Shown: positions 25,006 through 33,223 of the stretch, in pieces | How the letters are laid out: each line of letters opens with the position of its first letter | Position numbering within the stretch: the first letter of the stretch is position 1 | NCBI RefSeq assembly: GCF_038066635.1 | Contig: NZ_JBBUTI010000011.1 | Coordinates: 1-64,000 of the forward strand | Direction: 5' to 3' | Length of the DNA stretch: 64,000 bases | Origin: Ideonella margarita | Lineage (GTDB): Bacteria; Pseudomonadota; Gammaproteobacteria; Burkholderiales; Burkholderiaceae_C | Position numbers and translations under genes: made by a program | Notes under the pieces: model-generated | Databases searched by the model: none | Told to the model about the DNA's origin: nothing | The model's input: the letters and a program-made list of their open reading frames with translations, nothing else

Positions 25006-25971
25006 ATGCCCGCTGCTCGCCCTGAACCACCTGCCAACCCTTACACCGTGCTGGGCGTGGCCACCAACGCCACCGAGCAGGAGATCAAGCAGGCCTGGCG
25101 GCGGCAGGCCCGGCGCTACCACCCCGATGTGAGCAAGGCGCCCGATGCCGAAGCCCGCTTCAAGGCCCTGGCCGATGCCCACCGGCTGCTGAAGGACCCG
25201 GCCCGCCGCGCCGCCTATGACCGCGGCGATCCCGACCCCGAAACCCATCCCGGCTTCCACCAACCACCGCCGCAGCGCAGCACTCGGCCGTCACAGCGCG
25301 CGCAGCGGCGCCCGGCGGGCCGGGGCCCGTCCATCGACGAAGACTTCTTCTCGGGCACGCAGGGCGACAGCGCCAGCGAGTTGCTCGAAGCCCTGCTGCG
25401 CCAGCACCAGCAAGACACCCCACCGCAAGACCAGACCGCCGAGCTGCAGATCAGCGTGGAAGAGGCCTGCACGGGTGGCCACCGCCTGGTGCAGCTGCAG
25501 GGCCACCACCACAGCGGCCAGAGCGATGGCCTGCGAGAGCTGGACGTGACCATTCCACCGGGCATGGCCGACGGCCAACGCCTGCGGCTGGCCGGCCAGG
25601 CGGGCGTGGACGCCCTCGGGCGGCATGGCGACGTGGTGCTTACCGTGCACCTGCAGCCACACCCCCTGTTCAGCGTGCAAGGCCGAGACATCAGCCTGCA
25701 GCTGCCAGTGACCCCGTGGGAAGCCGCGCTGGGCGCCCAGGTGACGCTGCCGACCCCCACCGGCTCACTCACGCTGACCGTGCCGCCCGACAGCCCGGGC
25801 GGACGCCGCCTGCGCCTGAGTGGCCGCGGCATCCCGGGCAAGCCTGCGGGCGATCTGTATGCCGTGCTGCAGCTGGTGCTGCCACGTGCCGACACGCCCG
25901 ATGCCCGCGCCGCTTATGCCGAGTTCGCGCGGCAGCTGCCGTTTGATGCCCGCCCTGCCTGGGCGCATTGA
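25006..25971 (+). CDS. DnaJ C-terminal-domain co-chaperone, CbpA-like
   Basis: Hsp40 co-chaperone of the zinc-finger-free class. 321 residues: J domain at about 12-75 with HPD (39-41) in RRYHPDVSKA, a Pro/Arg/Gln-rich linker, then the two C-terminal beta domains (LDVTIPPGMADGQRLRLAG and GDVVLTVHLQPHPLFSVQG, LRLSGRGIPGKPAGDLYAVL). It lacks the four CxxCxGxG repeats of DnaJ. A partner CbpM-like modulator is not adjacent. The gap before it (24835-25005) shows nothing recognisable. Confidence 0.92.
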   Translation: MPAARPEPPANPYTVLGVATNATEQEIKQAWRRQARRYHPDVSKAPDAEARFKALADAHRLLKDPARRAAYDRGDPDPETHPGFHQPPPQRSTRPSQRAQRRPAGRGPSIDEDFFSGTQGDSASELLEALLRQHQQDTPPQDQTAELQISVEEACTGGHRLVQLQGHHHSGQSDGLRELDVTIPPGMADGQRLRLAGQAGVDALGRHGDVVLTVHLQPHPLFSVQGRDISLQLPVTPWEAALGAQVTLPTPTGSLTLTVPPDSPGGRRLRLSGRGIPGKPAGDLYAVLQLVLPRADTPDARAAYAEFARQLPFDARPAWAH

Positions 25972-25997
25972 TTGAACCGCTCAGGCGCAGCAGGTGA

Positions 25998-26021
25998 GCC
26001 ACCCCGCCCCTGTCGGGTGGC
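25998..26021 (+). terminator. Hairpin after the CbpA-like gene
   Basis: GCCACCC (25998-26004) and GGGTGGC (26015-26021) form a perfect 7-bp stem with a 10-base loop, 26 bases after the stop. There is no T-run. The rest of the gap to 26118 includes a short GTGACACC direct repeat (about 26066-26083) and nothing else identifiable. Confidence 0.35.
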
Positions 26022-26118
26022 GCACAGACGCTGCGGCCTCAAAGGCCTACAACGCCTCATCACCCGTGACACCCCGTGACACCGCATCCAACAAATCCAC
26101 AAACCCCGAAAGCCCACC

Positions 26119-27333
26119 ATGACCCGCACCCCCACCCAGACCCCGACCTTTCGCCCCTCCCCCATCTGGCTCGCCGCCCTGGTGCTCACCGGCTTCGGCG
26201 CATCCGCCCAAGCTCAAGGCCAGGACCAGCCCTACTACTACGGTGGCCTGTCGCTCGGCAGCTCACGCGCGCTGCTCGATGAAGGCGCCATCGCCGAATC
26301 CCAGCGCCTCAGCGGCGGCAATGCCGTGACCATCACCGGCATCAGCGAGGACACCCGAGACACCAGCTACCGCGTCTTCTTGGGCTACCAGTTCAACCGC
26401 AACATCGGCCTGGAAGCCAGCTTCTTCCAGTTGGGCCGCTTCCACCTGCAGGCCGACACCCTGCCCACCGGCACGCTGAACGGCGAGCTGAAGATGCAGG
26501 GTGGTGGGCTTGATGTGGTGGGCGCCATGCCGCTGGGTGAACAGCTCTCGTTCCTGGCCCGCGTGGGTGGCCAATACGCCAAGACGGTCGGCGTGTTCAG
26601 CGGCTCCGGCGCGTTCGTGGTGAACAACCCGTCGCCCAGCCACCGTGAGCTGAACTACAAGGTTGGCGTGGGCCTGCAATACGCCTTCAGCGCGAACTTC
26701 CTGATGCGGGCCGAGGCCGAGCAATACCGGGTCAATGACGCGATGGGCAACCATGGTCGTGTGCAGGTGGCGTCCATCAGCCTGGTGATGCCGTTTGGCG
26801 AAGGCGCCGGCATGCGGCGCACCGCACGCGCCATGCCGATGAGCTACGCGCCCCCTGCCGCCGGCCCGGCCCCCACGCCAGCCCCGATGCCTGAGCCGGT
26901 GGTGGTGGCCGCCGCCCCCATGGTGGTGCCGGCACCGCCGCCCGCCATGCCGAAGCGGGTGAGCTTTTCGGCTGATGCGCTGTTCGACTTTGACAAGGCC
27001 AGCCTGCGCACCGAAGGCAAGTCGGCGCTCGACGCCTTCGCCCGTGACATGGCCGGCACCCAGTTCGACCTGATCGTGGTGGAAGGCCATGCTGACCGCA
27101 CCGGGTCGGCCGCCTACAACCAGAAGCTCTCGCTGCAACGGGCCGACACCGTGAAGGCCTGGCTGGTGTCTTCCGGCGGGTTTGATGCAACGCGCATCAG
27201 TACCGCTGGCATGGGTGAGCGCGCGCCCACGACACAGCCTGCTGACTGCAAGGCCAGCCTGCCGACGACCGAGTTGCGGGCCTGCCTGCAACCCGACCGC
27301 CGGGTGGACGTGGACGTGAGCGGCACGCGCTGA
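26119..27333 (+). CDS. OmpA-family outer-membrane protein
   Basis: 404 residues: signal peptide about 1-33 (ending SAQAQ); an eight-strand OmpA-type barrel about 36-230 (YYYGGLSLGSSRALLDEG, YRVFLGYQFNRNIGLEASF, LNYKVGVGLQYAFSANFLMR); a Pro/Ala/Val-rich linker (about 245-275); and a C-terminal peptidoglycan-binding OmpA domain (VSFSADALFDFDKASLRTEG, VVEGHADRTGSAAYNQKLS, PDRRVDVDVSG). Two Cys in the C-terminal domain match the common disulfide of this domain. It precedes the fatty-acid-hydroxylase gene by only 10 bases and probably heads the transcript of the ABC exporter. Confidence 0.92.
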   Translation: MTRTPTQTPTFRPSPIWLAALVLTGFGASAQAQGQDQPYYYGGLSLGSSRALLDEGAIAESQRLSGGNAVTITGISEDTRDTSYRVFLGYQFNRNIGLEASFFQLGRFHLQADTLPTGTLNGELKMQGGGLDVVGAMPLGEQLSFLARVGGQYAKTVGVFSGSGAFVVNNPSPSHRELNYKVGVGLQYAFSANFLMRAEAEQYRVNDAMGNHGRVQVASISLVMPFGEGAGMRRTARAMPMSYAPPAAGPAPTPAPMPEPVVVAAAPMVVPAPPPAMPKRVSFSADALFDFDKASLRTEGKSALDAFARDMAGTQFDLIVVEGHADRTGSAAYNQKLSLQRADTVKAWLVSSGGFDATRISTAGMGERAPTTQPADCKASLPTTELRACLQPDRRVDVDVSGTR

Positions 27334-27343
27334 GCGCCGGCCC

Positions 27344-27949
27344 ATGCGCTGGTTCACTCTGGAGCACAGCCGTGCGGCGTGGTGGGCGGACATCGCCCTC
27401 TACGCCGCAGCGTCCTTGTCGCTGTGCCTCACCCTGCTGGCCGGCAGCCCGGCTGGCAGCGGCCTGACACTCACGCTGTGGGCGGTCGCCGGTGTCGCCA
27501 GCTGGACGCTGGTGGAATATGTGCTGCACCGCTTCGTGCTGCACGGCCTGCCGCCCTTCAGCGACTGGCATGCCGAGCACCACCGCCGCCCCACCGCGCT
27601 GATCGCCTCACCGACGTGGATCACTGTGCTGCTGTTCCTCGGGCTGGCGGCTGGCCCGGCCTGGTGGCTGCTGGGCCGCTGGCCGGCCTGCGCGCTGAGC
27701 TTCGGCCTGGTCACCGGCTACCTGGGGTATGGCCTTGCGCACCATGCCACGCACCACCGCGTGCCGTGGCTGTCACCCCGCAACGCGTGGCTGGCCCGGC
27801 GGCGCCGCAGTCATGCGCTGCACCATGCCCACCACGGCCACGCCGTGATGTTCCCTGAGGCTGGCAGCCGGCACTTCGGGGTGACGCTGGACTTCTGGGA
27901 CCAGGTGTTCGGCACGGCGTCTGCCCCTGCGCCGGGCCGGCAACGCTGA
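27344..27949 (+). CDS. Fatty acid hydroxylase / sterol desaturase-family membrane protein
   Basis: Membrane di-iron enzyme family, 201 residues, three to four hydrophobic segments. The histidine motifs expected for the family are present: HRFVLHG, HAEHHRRP, HHATHH and HALHHAHHGH. It could hydroxylate a lipid acyl chain or a carotenoid-like substrate; the substrate is not indicated by sequence. Its TGA overlaps the ATG of the membrane-fusion gene by one base (TGATG), a sign of translational coupling with the exporter that follows. Confidence 0.85.
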   Translation: MRWFTLEHSRAAWWADIALYAAASLSLCLTLLAGSPAGSGLTLTLWAVAGVASWTLVEYVLHRFVLHGLPPFSDWHAEHHRRPTALIASPTWITVLLFLGLAAGPAWWLLGRWPACALSFGLVTGYLGYGLAHHATHHRVPWLSPRNAWLARRRRSHALHHAHHGHAVMFPEAGSRHFGVTLDFWDQVFGTASAPAPGRQR

Positions 27950-29448
27950 TGCCCGACAACCCCACGCCCGCCACCCCCGTGAGCACGCCGGCGGCTCCGG
28001 CCGTCACAGCTGCGCCCGCAAACCCAACCACGAACCCACCCACAAATCCACCCATCACCACCGCCACCGGCGCTGCCACCCCACCGCCCCTGCACCCAGA
28101 CCAGCACCCGCGCTGGCACTGGCTGCTGGCGCGGTCCGGGCGCATCGGCACCGGCGTGGTGGTGCTGGCCGCTGCGGCGTGGTTCGGGCCTGACCTGGTG
28201 CTGGGGCCACGCGTTGAGCTGCTCACGGTGCGCCAGGGCGATCTGGTGCAAACCGTGGTGGCCAGTGGCCGCGTGGCGGCGCCGCACCGCGTGAGCGTGG
28301 GCGTGCAGATCACCGGCACCGTGGCGGACGTGCCGGTGCAGGAAGGCCAAACCGTGGCCAGCGGCGACGTGCTGATCCGCCTGAACGACACCGAACTGCA
28401 GGCCACGCTGCTGCAGGCGCGGCTGAACAGCGCCCAGGCCGACGCTCGGCTGCGCAGCCTGCAAGCCCTGCAGGCCCCGCTGGCCGCCCAAGCCGTGCTG
28501 CAGGCCAGCGCAACGCACACCCAGATGCAGCGCACCCTGCTGCGCAGCCGCGAGCTGGTGGCCCAGGGCTTCATCGGCCAGGCCGCGCTCGACGACAGTC
28601 TGCGCGCCGAACGGGTGGCCGCCGCGCAACTCGACATCACCAAGCGGCAATGGGCCAGCGCCCTGCCCGCCGGCACAGATCACCAGCTGGCCCTGACCAC
28701 GCTGGCCCTGGCCCGGGCCGGTGACGACGCCGCTCGCGCCCGCCTGGCCTACGCCGTGGTGCGCGCCCCGGCCAGCGGCGTGTTGATCGCCCGTGCGGTA
28801 GAGCCCGGTGACGTGGTGCAGCCGGGCAAGGTGCTGATGCTGCTTTCACCCGCAGGCAGCACCGAGCTGGTGGTGCAGATCGACGAGCGCAACCTGCGCC
28901 TGATGCGCACCGGGCTGACCGCGCTCGCCTCGGCCGATGCCTACCCGAACGAACGCTTCGACGCCCGCCTCGTGTTCATCAACCCCGGTGTCGACGCCGA
29001 ACGCGGTGCGGTGGAAGTGAAGCTGGCCGTGCCCCGCCCACCGCCCACGCTGGCGCAAGACATGACCGTGTCGGTTGACATTGAGGTGGCCCGGCGCACG
29101 AACGCGGTGCTCATCCCGACGGCCGCCGTGCACGATGCCGACACCGCCACCCCGTGGGTGCTGCGCCTGGAAGGACGCCATGCCCGGCGCGTGGCCGTGG
29201 TGCCGGGCCTGCGCAGCGGCAGCCAGTTGCAGGCCCTGCCCGGGCCGGTGGGCAGCGATGACAGCAAGGACAACAACAACAGCAGCGCACCGCCTCTGAA
29301 AGCCGGTGACCGGCTGGTGCCGGTGGCGACCGCCAGCATCGTGGCGGGCCAACGGTTGCGCGCTGCGGGGCCTGCGTCAGCCGCCAGCAGCGCGGCCTCG
29401 GCGGCTTCAGCCGTGGTGAAAACGCCCACGCAGCCAACGGCGCCCTGA
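27949..29448 (+). CDS. Periplasmic adaptor (HlyD/MacA-type membrane-fusion protein)
   Basis: Links an inner-membrane ABC transporter to the envelope. 499 residues: a Pro/Thr-rich cytoplasmic N-terminus (about 1-60), one membrane helix (about 64-82), the lipoyl/barrel-sandwich half (VVASGRVAAPHRVSVGVQIT, VPVQEGQTVASGDVLIRLN), a helical hairpin (about 150-240), the second lipoyl half (VVRAPASGVLIARAVEPGDV) and beta-barrel and membrane-proximal domains. The end (from about 440) is low-complexity Ala/Ser/Asn. It is followed by an FtsX-type permease and an ATPase, so this is a MacAB/DevBCA-like system. Confidence 0.9.
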   Translation: MPDNPTPATPVSTPAAPAVTAAPANPTTNPPTNPPITTATGAATPPPLHPDQHPRWHWLLARSGRIGTGVVVLAAAAWFGPDLVLGPRVELLTVRQGDLVQTVVASGRVAAPHRVSVGVQITGTVADVPVQEGQTVASGDVLIRLNDTELQATLLQARLNSAQADARLRSLQALQAPLAAQAVLQASATHTQMQRTLLRSRELVAQGFIGQAALDDSLRAERVAAAQLDITKRQWASALPAGTDHQLALTTLALARAGDDAARARLAYAVVRAPASGVLIARAVEPGDVVQPGKVLMLLSPAGSTELVVQIDERNLRLMRTGLTALASADAYPNERFDARLVFINPGVDAERGAVEVKLAVPRPPPTLAQDMTVSVDIEVARRTNAVLIPTAAVHDADTATPWVLRLEGRHARRVAVVPGLRSGSQLQALPGPVGSDDSKDNNNSSAPPLKAGDRLVPVATASIVAGQRLRAAGPASAASSAASAASAVVKTPTQPTAP

Positions 29449-29456
29449 GCACCGAG

Positions 29457-29495
29457 TTGCACCACTGAGCCGCACCACTGAGCCGCACCACCAAG
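29457..29495 (+). repeat. 13-bp tandem repeat, three copies, before the permease start
   Basis: TTGCACCACTGAG, CCGCACCACTGAG and CCGCACCACCAAG follow each other without gaps, filling most of the 54-base space between the adaptor stop and the permease ATG (29503). The repeat leaves no obvious ribosome site for the permease. Confidence 0.8.
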
Positions 29496-29502
29496 CCACC
29501 CC

Positions 29503-30844
29503 ATGCCGCCCGACGCCCTGAGCCCCACCGCACCGCCGCAACCCGCCCCCCAGACGCCACCCTCATCGGCCACGGCCAACCTGCCCGTGCTGGCCCGGTG
29601 GCAGCCGTTTGAATGGATCGTCGCGCTGCGCTTCCTGCGCGAGGGCCGCATCCAGACGGCCTTCATCATTGGCGTCGTGGCCATTGGCGTGGCCGTCATC
29701 GTGTTCATGTCCGCCTTGCTCTCGGGCCTGCAGAGCAACTTCGTTCGGCGCGTGTTGACGGGTCAAGCGCACATCCAGTTGCTGCCGCCCAAAGAGGTGG
29801 CGCGGCCGCTGCGCCTGTGGCCTGGCCCCGGCGGCGGCCAGCTCACGCCCGAGCTGATCGAAGGCGCCATCCTGCAATCACCCACCCAGCGCACCAAGCA
29901 CCTCGACCAATGGCAGGCGCTGGCCGTGCAGATCCGCCAGATGCCGGAGGTGAAGGTGGTGTCACCGGCCGCCACCGGCTCGATGCTGGTGGTGCGGGGT
30001 GATGCCAGCCGGTCCATCTCGACCCTCGGCATTGACCCCGCGCTGTACTTCCGCATCGTCACGATGGACGACAAGCTGGTGGCCGGCACCACCCGTCTGG
30101 GCAGCAGCGACATCCTCATCGGCATCGAGCTGGCGGCCGACCTGGGCGTGGGCATGGGCGACAAGCTGCGCGTCACCTCGGCCACCGGAACGGCCAGCAC
30201 ACTCACCATTTCCGGCCTGTTCGACCTGGGCAACAAGGGCGCCAATGCGCGCAACCACCTTCGTGGCCCTGCGCACCGCGCAAAGCCTGCTCGGCCTGCC
30301 CGGCGGCGTGACGGTGCTGGACGTGACCGTGACCGACCCCTACGCCGCCGAAATCGTCGCCCAGCGCATCACCAGCGACACCGGCGTGCAGGCCGACAGC
30401 TGGATCAAGACCAACGCGCAGTTCTTCACCGCGGTGAATGCGCAGCAAAGCTCGAACACCGTGATCCGGGCCTTCGTGGCGCTGTCGGTAGCCATGGGCA
30501 TTGCCAGCGTGCTGGTGGTGTCGGTAGTGCAGCGCTCACGCGAGATCGGCATCTTGCGGGCCATGGGCGTGACGCGTGCGCAGGTGCTGCGGCTGTTCCT
30601 CATCCAGGGCGGCCTGCTGGGCCTGGGCGGCGCCATCGTGGGCTGCGCGCTGGGGGCAGGCTCCTTGCTGGCGTGGCAGACGCTGGTGCGCAATGCCGAC
30701 GGCACGGCGCTTTTCCCGATCAACCTGTCGCCGATGCTGTTTGTGGTGACGCTGGCCCTGGCCACGCTCACCGGGTTGGCAGCTGCGTTTGCGCCTGCCT
30801 TGCGGGCAGCAAGGCTTGACCCGGTGGAGGCGATTGGTGGGTGA
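29503..30844 (+). pseudogene. FtsX/MacB-type ABC transporter permease, frameshifted
   Basis: Inner-membrane permease partner of the adjacent ATPase and adaptor. The first part reads in frame from ATG 29503 (membrane segment IVALRFLREGRIQTAFIIGV, then the periplasmic domain with GDASRSISTLGIDPALYFRI) to DLGNKGANA. The conserved continuation TTFVALRTAQSLLGLPGG and the three C-terminal helices (VIRAFVALSVAMGIASVLVV onward, ending RAARLDPVEAIGG) lie in the next frame. The break is near 30250-30255; removing one A at 30253-30254 restores GANARTTFVAL and gives one frame of 446 residues. Either a true inactivating insertion or an assembly error. The repaired end overlaps the ATPase start by 8 bases. 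Confidence 0.85.
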
Positions 30845-31613
30845 AGTTGTCAAAGCGGTCGACAAAGCGCCCGTCACTGCGCCCGTGACTGCGCCAGCCA
30901 CCGCACCGGCCACTGCAACCACAGCGCCCCTGCTGGTGCTGCGCGGTGTGCGCAAGTCGTACAACCTCGGTCAGCGCAATGAGTGCGAGGTGCTGCACGG
31001 CATCGATTTGACGCTGGAACGCGGCGCCTTCTGCGCGGTGGTCGGGCCTTCGGGCTCGGGCAAGAGCACGCTGCTCAACATCGTCGGCCTGCTGGACCGA
31101 CCCACCCACGGCAGCCTGGCCTTGATGGGCCAGGAAACCACCACGCTGGACGACGCCGGCCTGACCCGGCTGCGCGGCCAGCGCATCGGCTTCGTGTTCC
31201 AGTACCACCACCTGCTGGGTGCGTTCACCGCACTTGAAAACGTGCTGATGCCGCTGCTCGGCGACGCCGGTTTCGCCACCCGCGCGATGACCGAACACGC
31301 CGCCGAGTTGCTGGACAGTGTCGGGCTGACGCCCTGGCGCGACCAGCTGGCCGACCAGCTCAGCGGTGGCCAGCAACAACGCGTGGCGCTGGCTCGCGCG
31401 CTGGCCATGTCGCCGGCCCTGCTGCTGGCCGACGAGCCCACCGGCAACCTCGATACCGTGAGTGCCGACGCCGTGTTCGCCCTGCTGCGCCATGTGAACA
31501 AGACCCAGGGCACCAGCGTGCTCTTCGTGACCCACAACCCCGAACTGGCGGCGCGCTGCGACCACACCATCGAGGTGGTCGATGGCCACCTGCTGCCGGC
31601 CGGTGCGCGCTGA
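30837..31613 (+). CDS. ABC transporter ATP-binding protein (MacB/LolD type)
   Basis: 258 residues. Walker A GPSGSGKST, Q-loop FVFQYHHLL, signature LSGGQQQRVALARAL, Walker B LLLADEPTGNLD and H-loop VLFVTHN are all intact. The start is GTG 30837, with GGAGG ending 6 bases before it and overlapping the permease stop. The first 35 residues are an Ala/Pro/Thr repeat (APVT/APAT) not found in the family, encoded by four 12-bp units. With the upstream adaptor and permease it forms one exporter, whose permease frame is broken in this sequence. Confidence 0.93.
   Translation: MGEVVKAVDKAPVTAPVTAPATAPATATTAPLLVLRGVRKSYNLGQRNECEVLHGIDLTLERGAFCAVVGPSGSGKSTLLNIVGLLDRPTHGSLALMGQETTTLDDAGLTRLRGQRIGFVFQYHHLLGAFTALENVLMPLLGDAGFATRAMTEHAAELLDSVGLTPWRDQLADQLSGGQQQRVALARALAMSPALLLADEPTGNLDTVSADAVFALLRHVNKTQGTSVLFVTHNPELAARCDHTIEVVDGHLLPAGAR
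30867..30914 (+). repeat. 12-bp tandem repeat in the ATPase N-terminus, four units
   Basis: GCGCCCGTCACT, GCGCCCGTGACT, GCGCCAGCCACC and GCACCGGCCACT encode APVT, APVT, APAT and APAT. The length is a multiple of three, so copy number can change without breaking the frame. Confidence 0.8.
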
Positions 31614-31680
31614 CGCACAGACCCGCCGCGTGCCAGGCCCCATCGTGAAGCCCTGACCCACAGCCCTGATCGGACACCCC

Positions 31681-32118
31681 ATGAACTACGAAGACCGCGA
31701 CCCCTACGGCATGTACCGCCGCCTCAACCTGGACAGCGATTCAACACCGCACAAAGGCCCGGGCCCATCGCTGATGGGTGCCAACACGCTGATCGGCAAT
31801 GACGTGTTCAACGATGACCACGAGAAGCTCGGCGACATCAAGGAAATCATGCTGCACGTGCACAGCGGCCGCGTGGGCTACGCCGTGCTGTCGTTCGGCG
31901 GCTTCTTCGGCCTGGGCGACAAGCTCTTCGCCGTGCCGTGGGCCGCGCTGACGTTGGACACCGTGAACAAGCGCTTCATGCTCAAGGTGCCCAAGGAACG
32001 CCTGAGCGAGGCCCCCGGCTTCGCCAAGGACAACTGGCCCGACATGGCCGACAGCACCTGGTCCCAGGGCATCCACCATTGGTACGGCCTGACGGAAGCG
32101 GGCGACAGCGACTCCTGA
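31681..32118 (+). CDS. PRC-barrel domain protein
   Basis: 145 residues, cytoplasmic. The PRC-barrel covers about residues 30-110: GANTLIGNDVFNDDHEKLGD, IKEIMLHVHSGRVGYAVLSF, KLFAVPWAALTLDTVNKRFM and KVPKERLSEAPGFAKDNWPD are typical of the stress-associated PRC-barrel proteins of proteobacteria. The C-terminus has WSQGIHHWYG. The role is unknown; such proteins often sit with envelope or stress genes. It lies 67 bases after the ATPase gene and may be on the same transcript. Confidence 0.9.
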   Translation: MNYEDRDPYGMYRRLNLDSDSTPHKGPGPSLMGANTLIGNDVFNDDHEKLGDIKEIMLHVHSGRVGYAVLSFGGFFGLGDKLFAVPWAALTLDTVNKRFMLKVPKERLSEAPGFAKDNWPDMADSTWSQGIHHWYGLTEAGDSDS

Positions 32119-32145
32119 TCGGCACGGCAAGCGTGGTGCCGATCA
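32116..32145. terminator. Perfect 10-bp hairpin between convergent genes
   Basis: TGATCGGCAC (32116-32125, containing the PRC-barrel stop) and GTGCCGATCA (32136-32145) pair perfectly around a 10-base loop. It fills the gap to the convergent HD-GYP gene and could act as a two-way terminator, although neither side has a T-run. Confidence 0.5.
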
Positions 32146-32155
32146 CGGGCAAATG

Positions 32156-33223
32156 TCAGTGGTCGGCCCAGCGCGCGCGGATGTCGAGGATCTCGGGCAG
32201 GTGGCGCACGAAATGCGTCACCACCTCGGGGTCGAAGTGTTTGCCGGATTCGTCGTGCAGCAACTGCACGGCACGGTCAATCTCCCAGGTCGCCTTGTAG
32301 GGCCGCACGCTGGTCAGCGCGTCAAATACGTCGGCCAGCGCCACGATGCGCGCTTCCAGCGGAATGTCGGTACCGGCCAGGCCCTGCGGATAGCCCGAGC
32401 CATTCCACTTCTCGTGGTGGCACAGGGCCACGCGACGCGCCATCTGCAGCACCCGCGCGCTGTGCTGGCCGATGATCTCGGCGCCGATCAAAGGGTGCTG
32501 GCGCATGCGCTCCCACTCCGGCCCGTCCAGCGGCCCGGGCTTGAGCAGGATGGCATCTGAAATGCCGATCTTGCCCACGTCGTGCATGGCGGCGGCATTC
32601 AGCAAGTCATCGGCTTCCGCCTCCGTCATGCCCATCGAGCGGCCCACCACCTGCGAGAAGTGGCTCATGCGCATCACGTGGAGGCCGGTTTCGTTGTCGC
32701 GGTATTCACCGGCGCGGCCAAGGCATTGCACGATGGCCAGGCGGCTGGCGCGCAGCTCGTCGGCCGCCACCAGCGACAGGTGGGTTTTCACACGGGCCAG
32801 CACGATGGGTCCGCTCACCGGCTTGGTGATGTAGTCCACCGCGCCCGCCGCAAAGCCGTCGGCCTCATGTTGCGGGTCAGACAGCGCAGTGACGAAGATC
32901 ACCGGCACACCGCGGGTGGCAGTTGACGCTTTCAGCGCGGCACACACCTCCAGCCCACTCATGCCGGGCATCATCACGTCGAGCAGGATGAGGTCGGGTG
33001 GCGATTGCTCCACCAGCTCCAGCGCCTTGGCGCCGTCGCGCGCGAAGGCCAGGCGGTAGTCCTTCTGCAGGATCAGGCGCAGCACCTGCAGGTTGGCAGG
33101 CTCGTCGTCCACCACCAGCACCCGCGGACGCTTATCGGGCAGCGTGGCGCTTGCTGCCGTGGTGTTCGTCGTTGTGTCGGTCGTTGTGTCGGTCGTGGTG
33201 CCCGTCGTTTGGTCGGTCGTCAT
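32156..33223 (-). CDS. HD-GYP response regulator, probable cyclic-di-GMP phosphodiesterase
   Basis: 355 residues. After a Thr-rich N-terminus (about 1-25) there is a receiver domain (about 34-150) with phospho-acceptor Asp82 (ILLDVMMPG), then an HD-GYP domain with His214-Asp215 (MHDVGKIG), the second metal motif HHEKWNGSGYP (GYP at 277-279) and LADVFDALTS. All motifs needed for cyclic-di-GMP hydrolysis are present. Its ATG overlaps the stop of the hybrid kinase upstream (ATGA), so the pair is translationally coupled and phosphotransfer from the kinase HPt domain to Asp82 is likely. Confidence 0.93.
   Translation of the reverse strand: MTTDQTTGTTTDTTTDTTTNTTAASATLPDKRPRVLVVDDEPANLQVLRLILQKDYRLAFARDGAKALELVEQSPPDLILLDVMMPGMSGLEVCAALKASTATRGVPVIFVTALSDPQHEADGFAAGAVDYITKPVSGPIVLARVKTHLSLVAADELRASRLAIVQCLGRAGEYRDNETGLHVMRMSHFSQVVGRSMGMTEAEADDLLNAAAMHDVGKIGISDAILLKPGPLDGPEWERMRQHPLIGAEIIGQHSARVLQMARRVALCHHEKWNGSGYPQGLAGTDIPLEARIVALADVFDALTSVRPYKATWEIDRAVQLLHDESGKHFDPEVVTHFVRHLPEILDIRARWADH
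33159..33218 (-). repeat. 12-bp tandem repeat in the HD-GYP N-terminus, five units
   Basis: Five 12-base units (33159-33170, 33171-33182, 33183-33194, 33195-33206, 33207-33218); the second and third are identical (GTTGTGTCGGTC on the plus strand). They encode the Thr-rich block TDQT, TGTT, TDTT, TDTT, TNTT right after the start. Confidence 0.85.
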
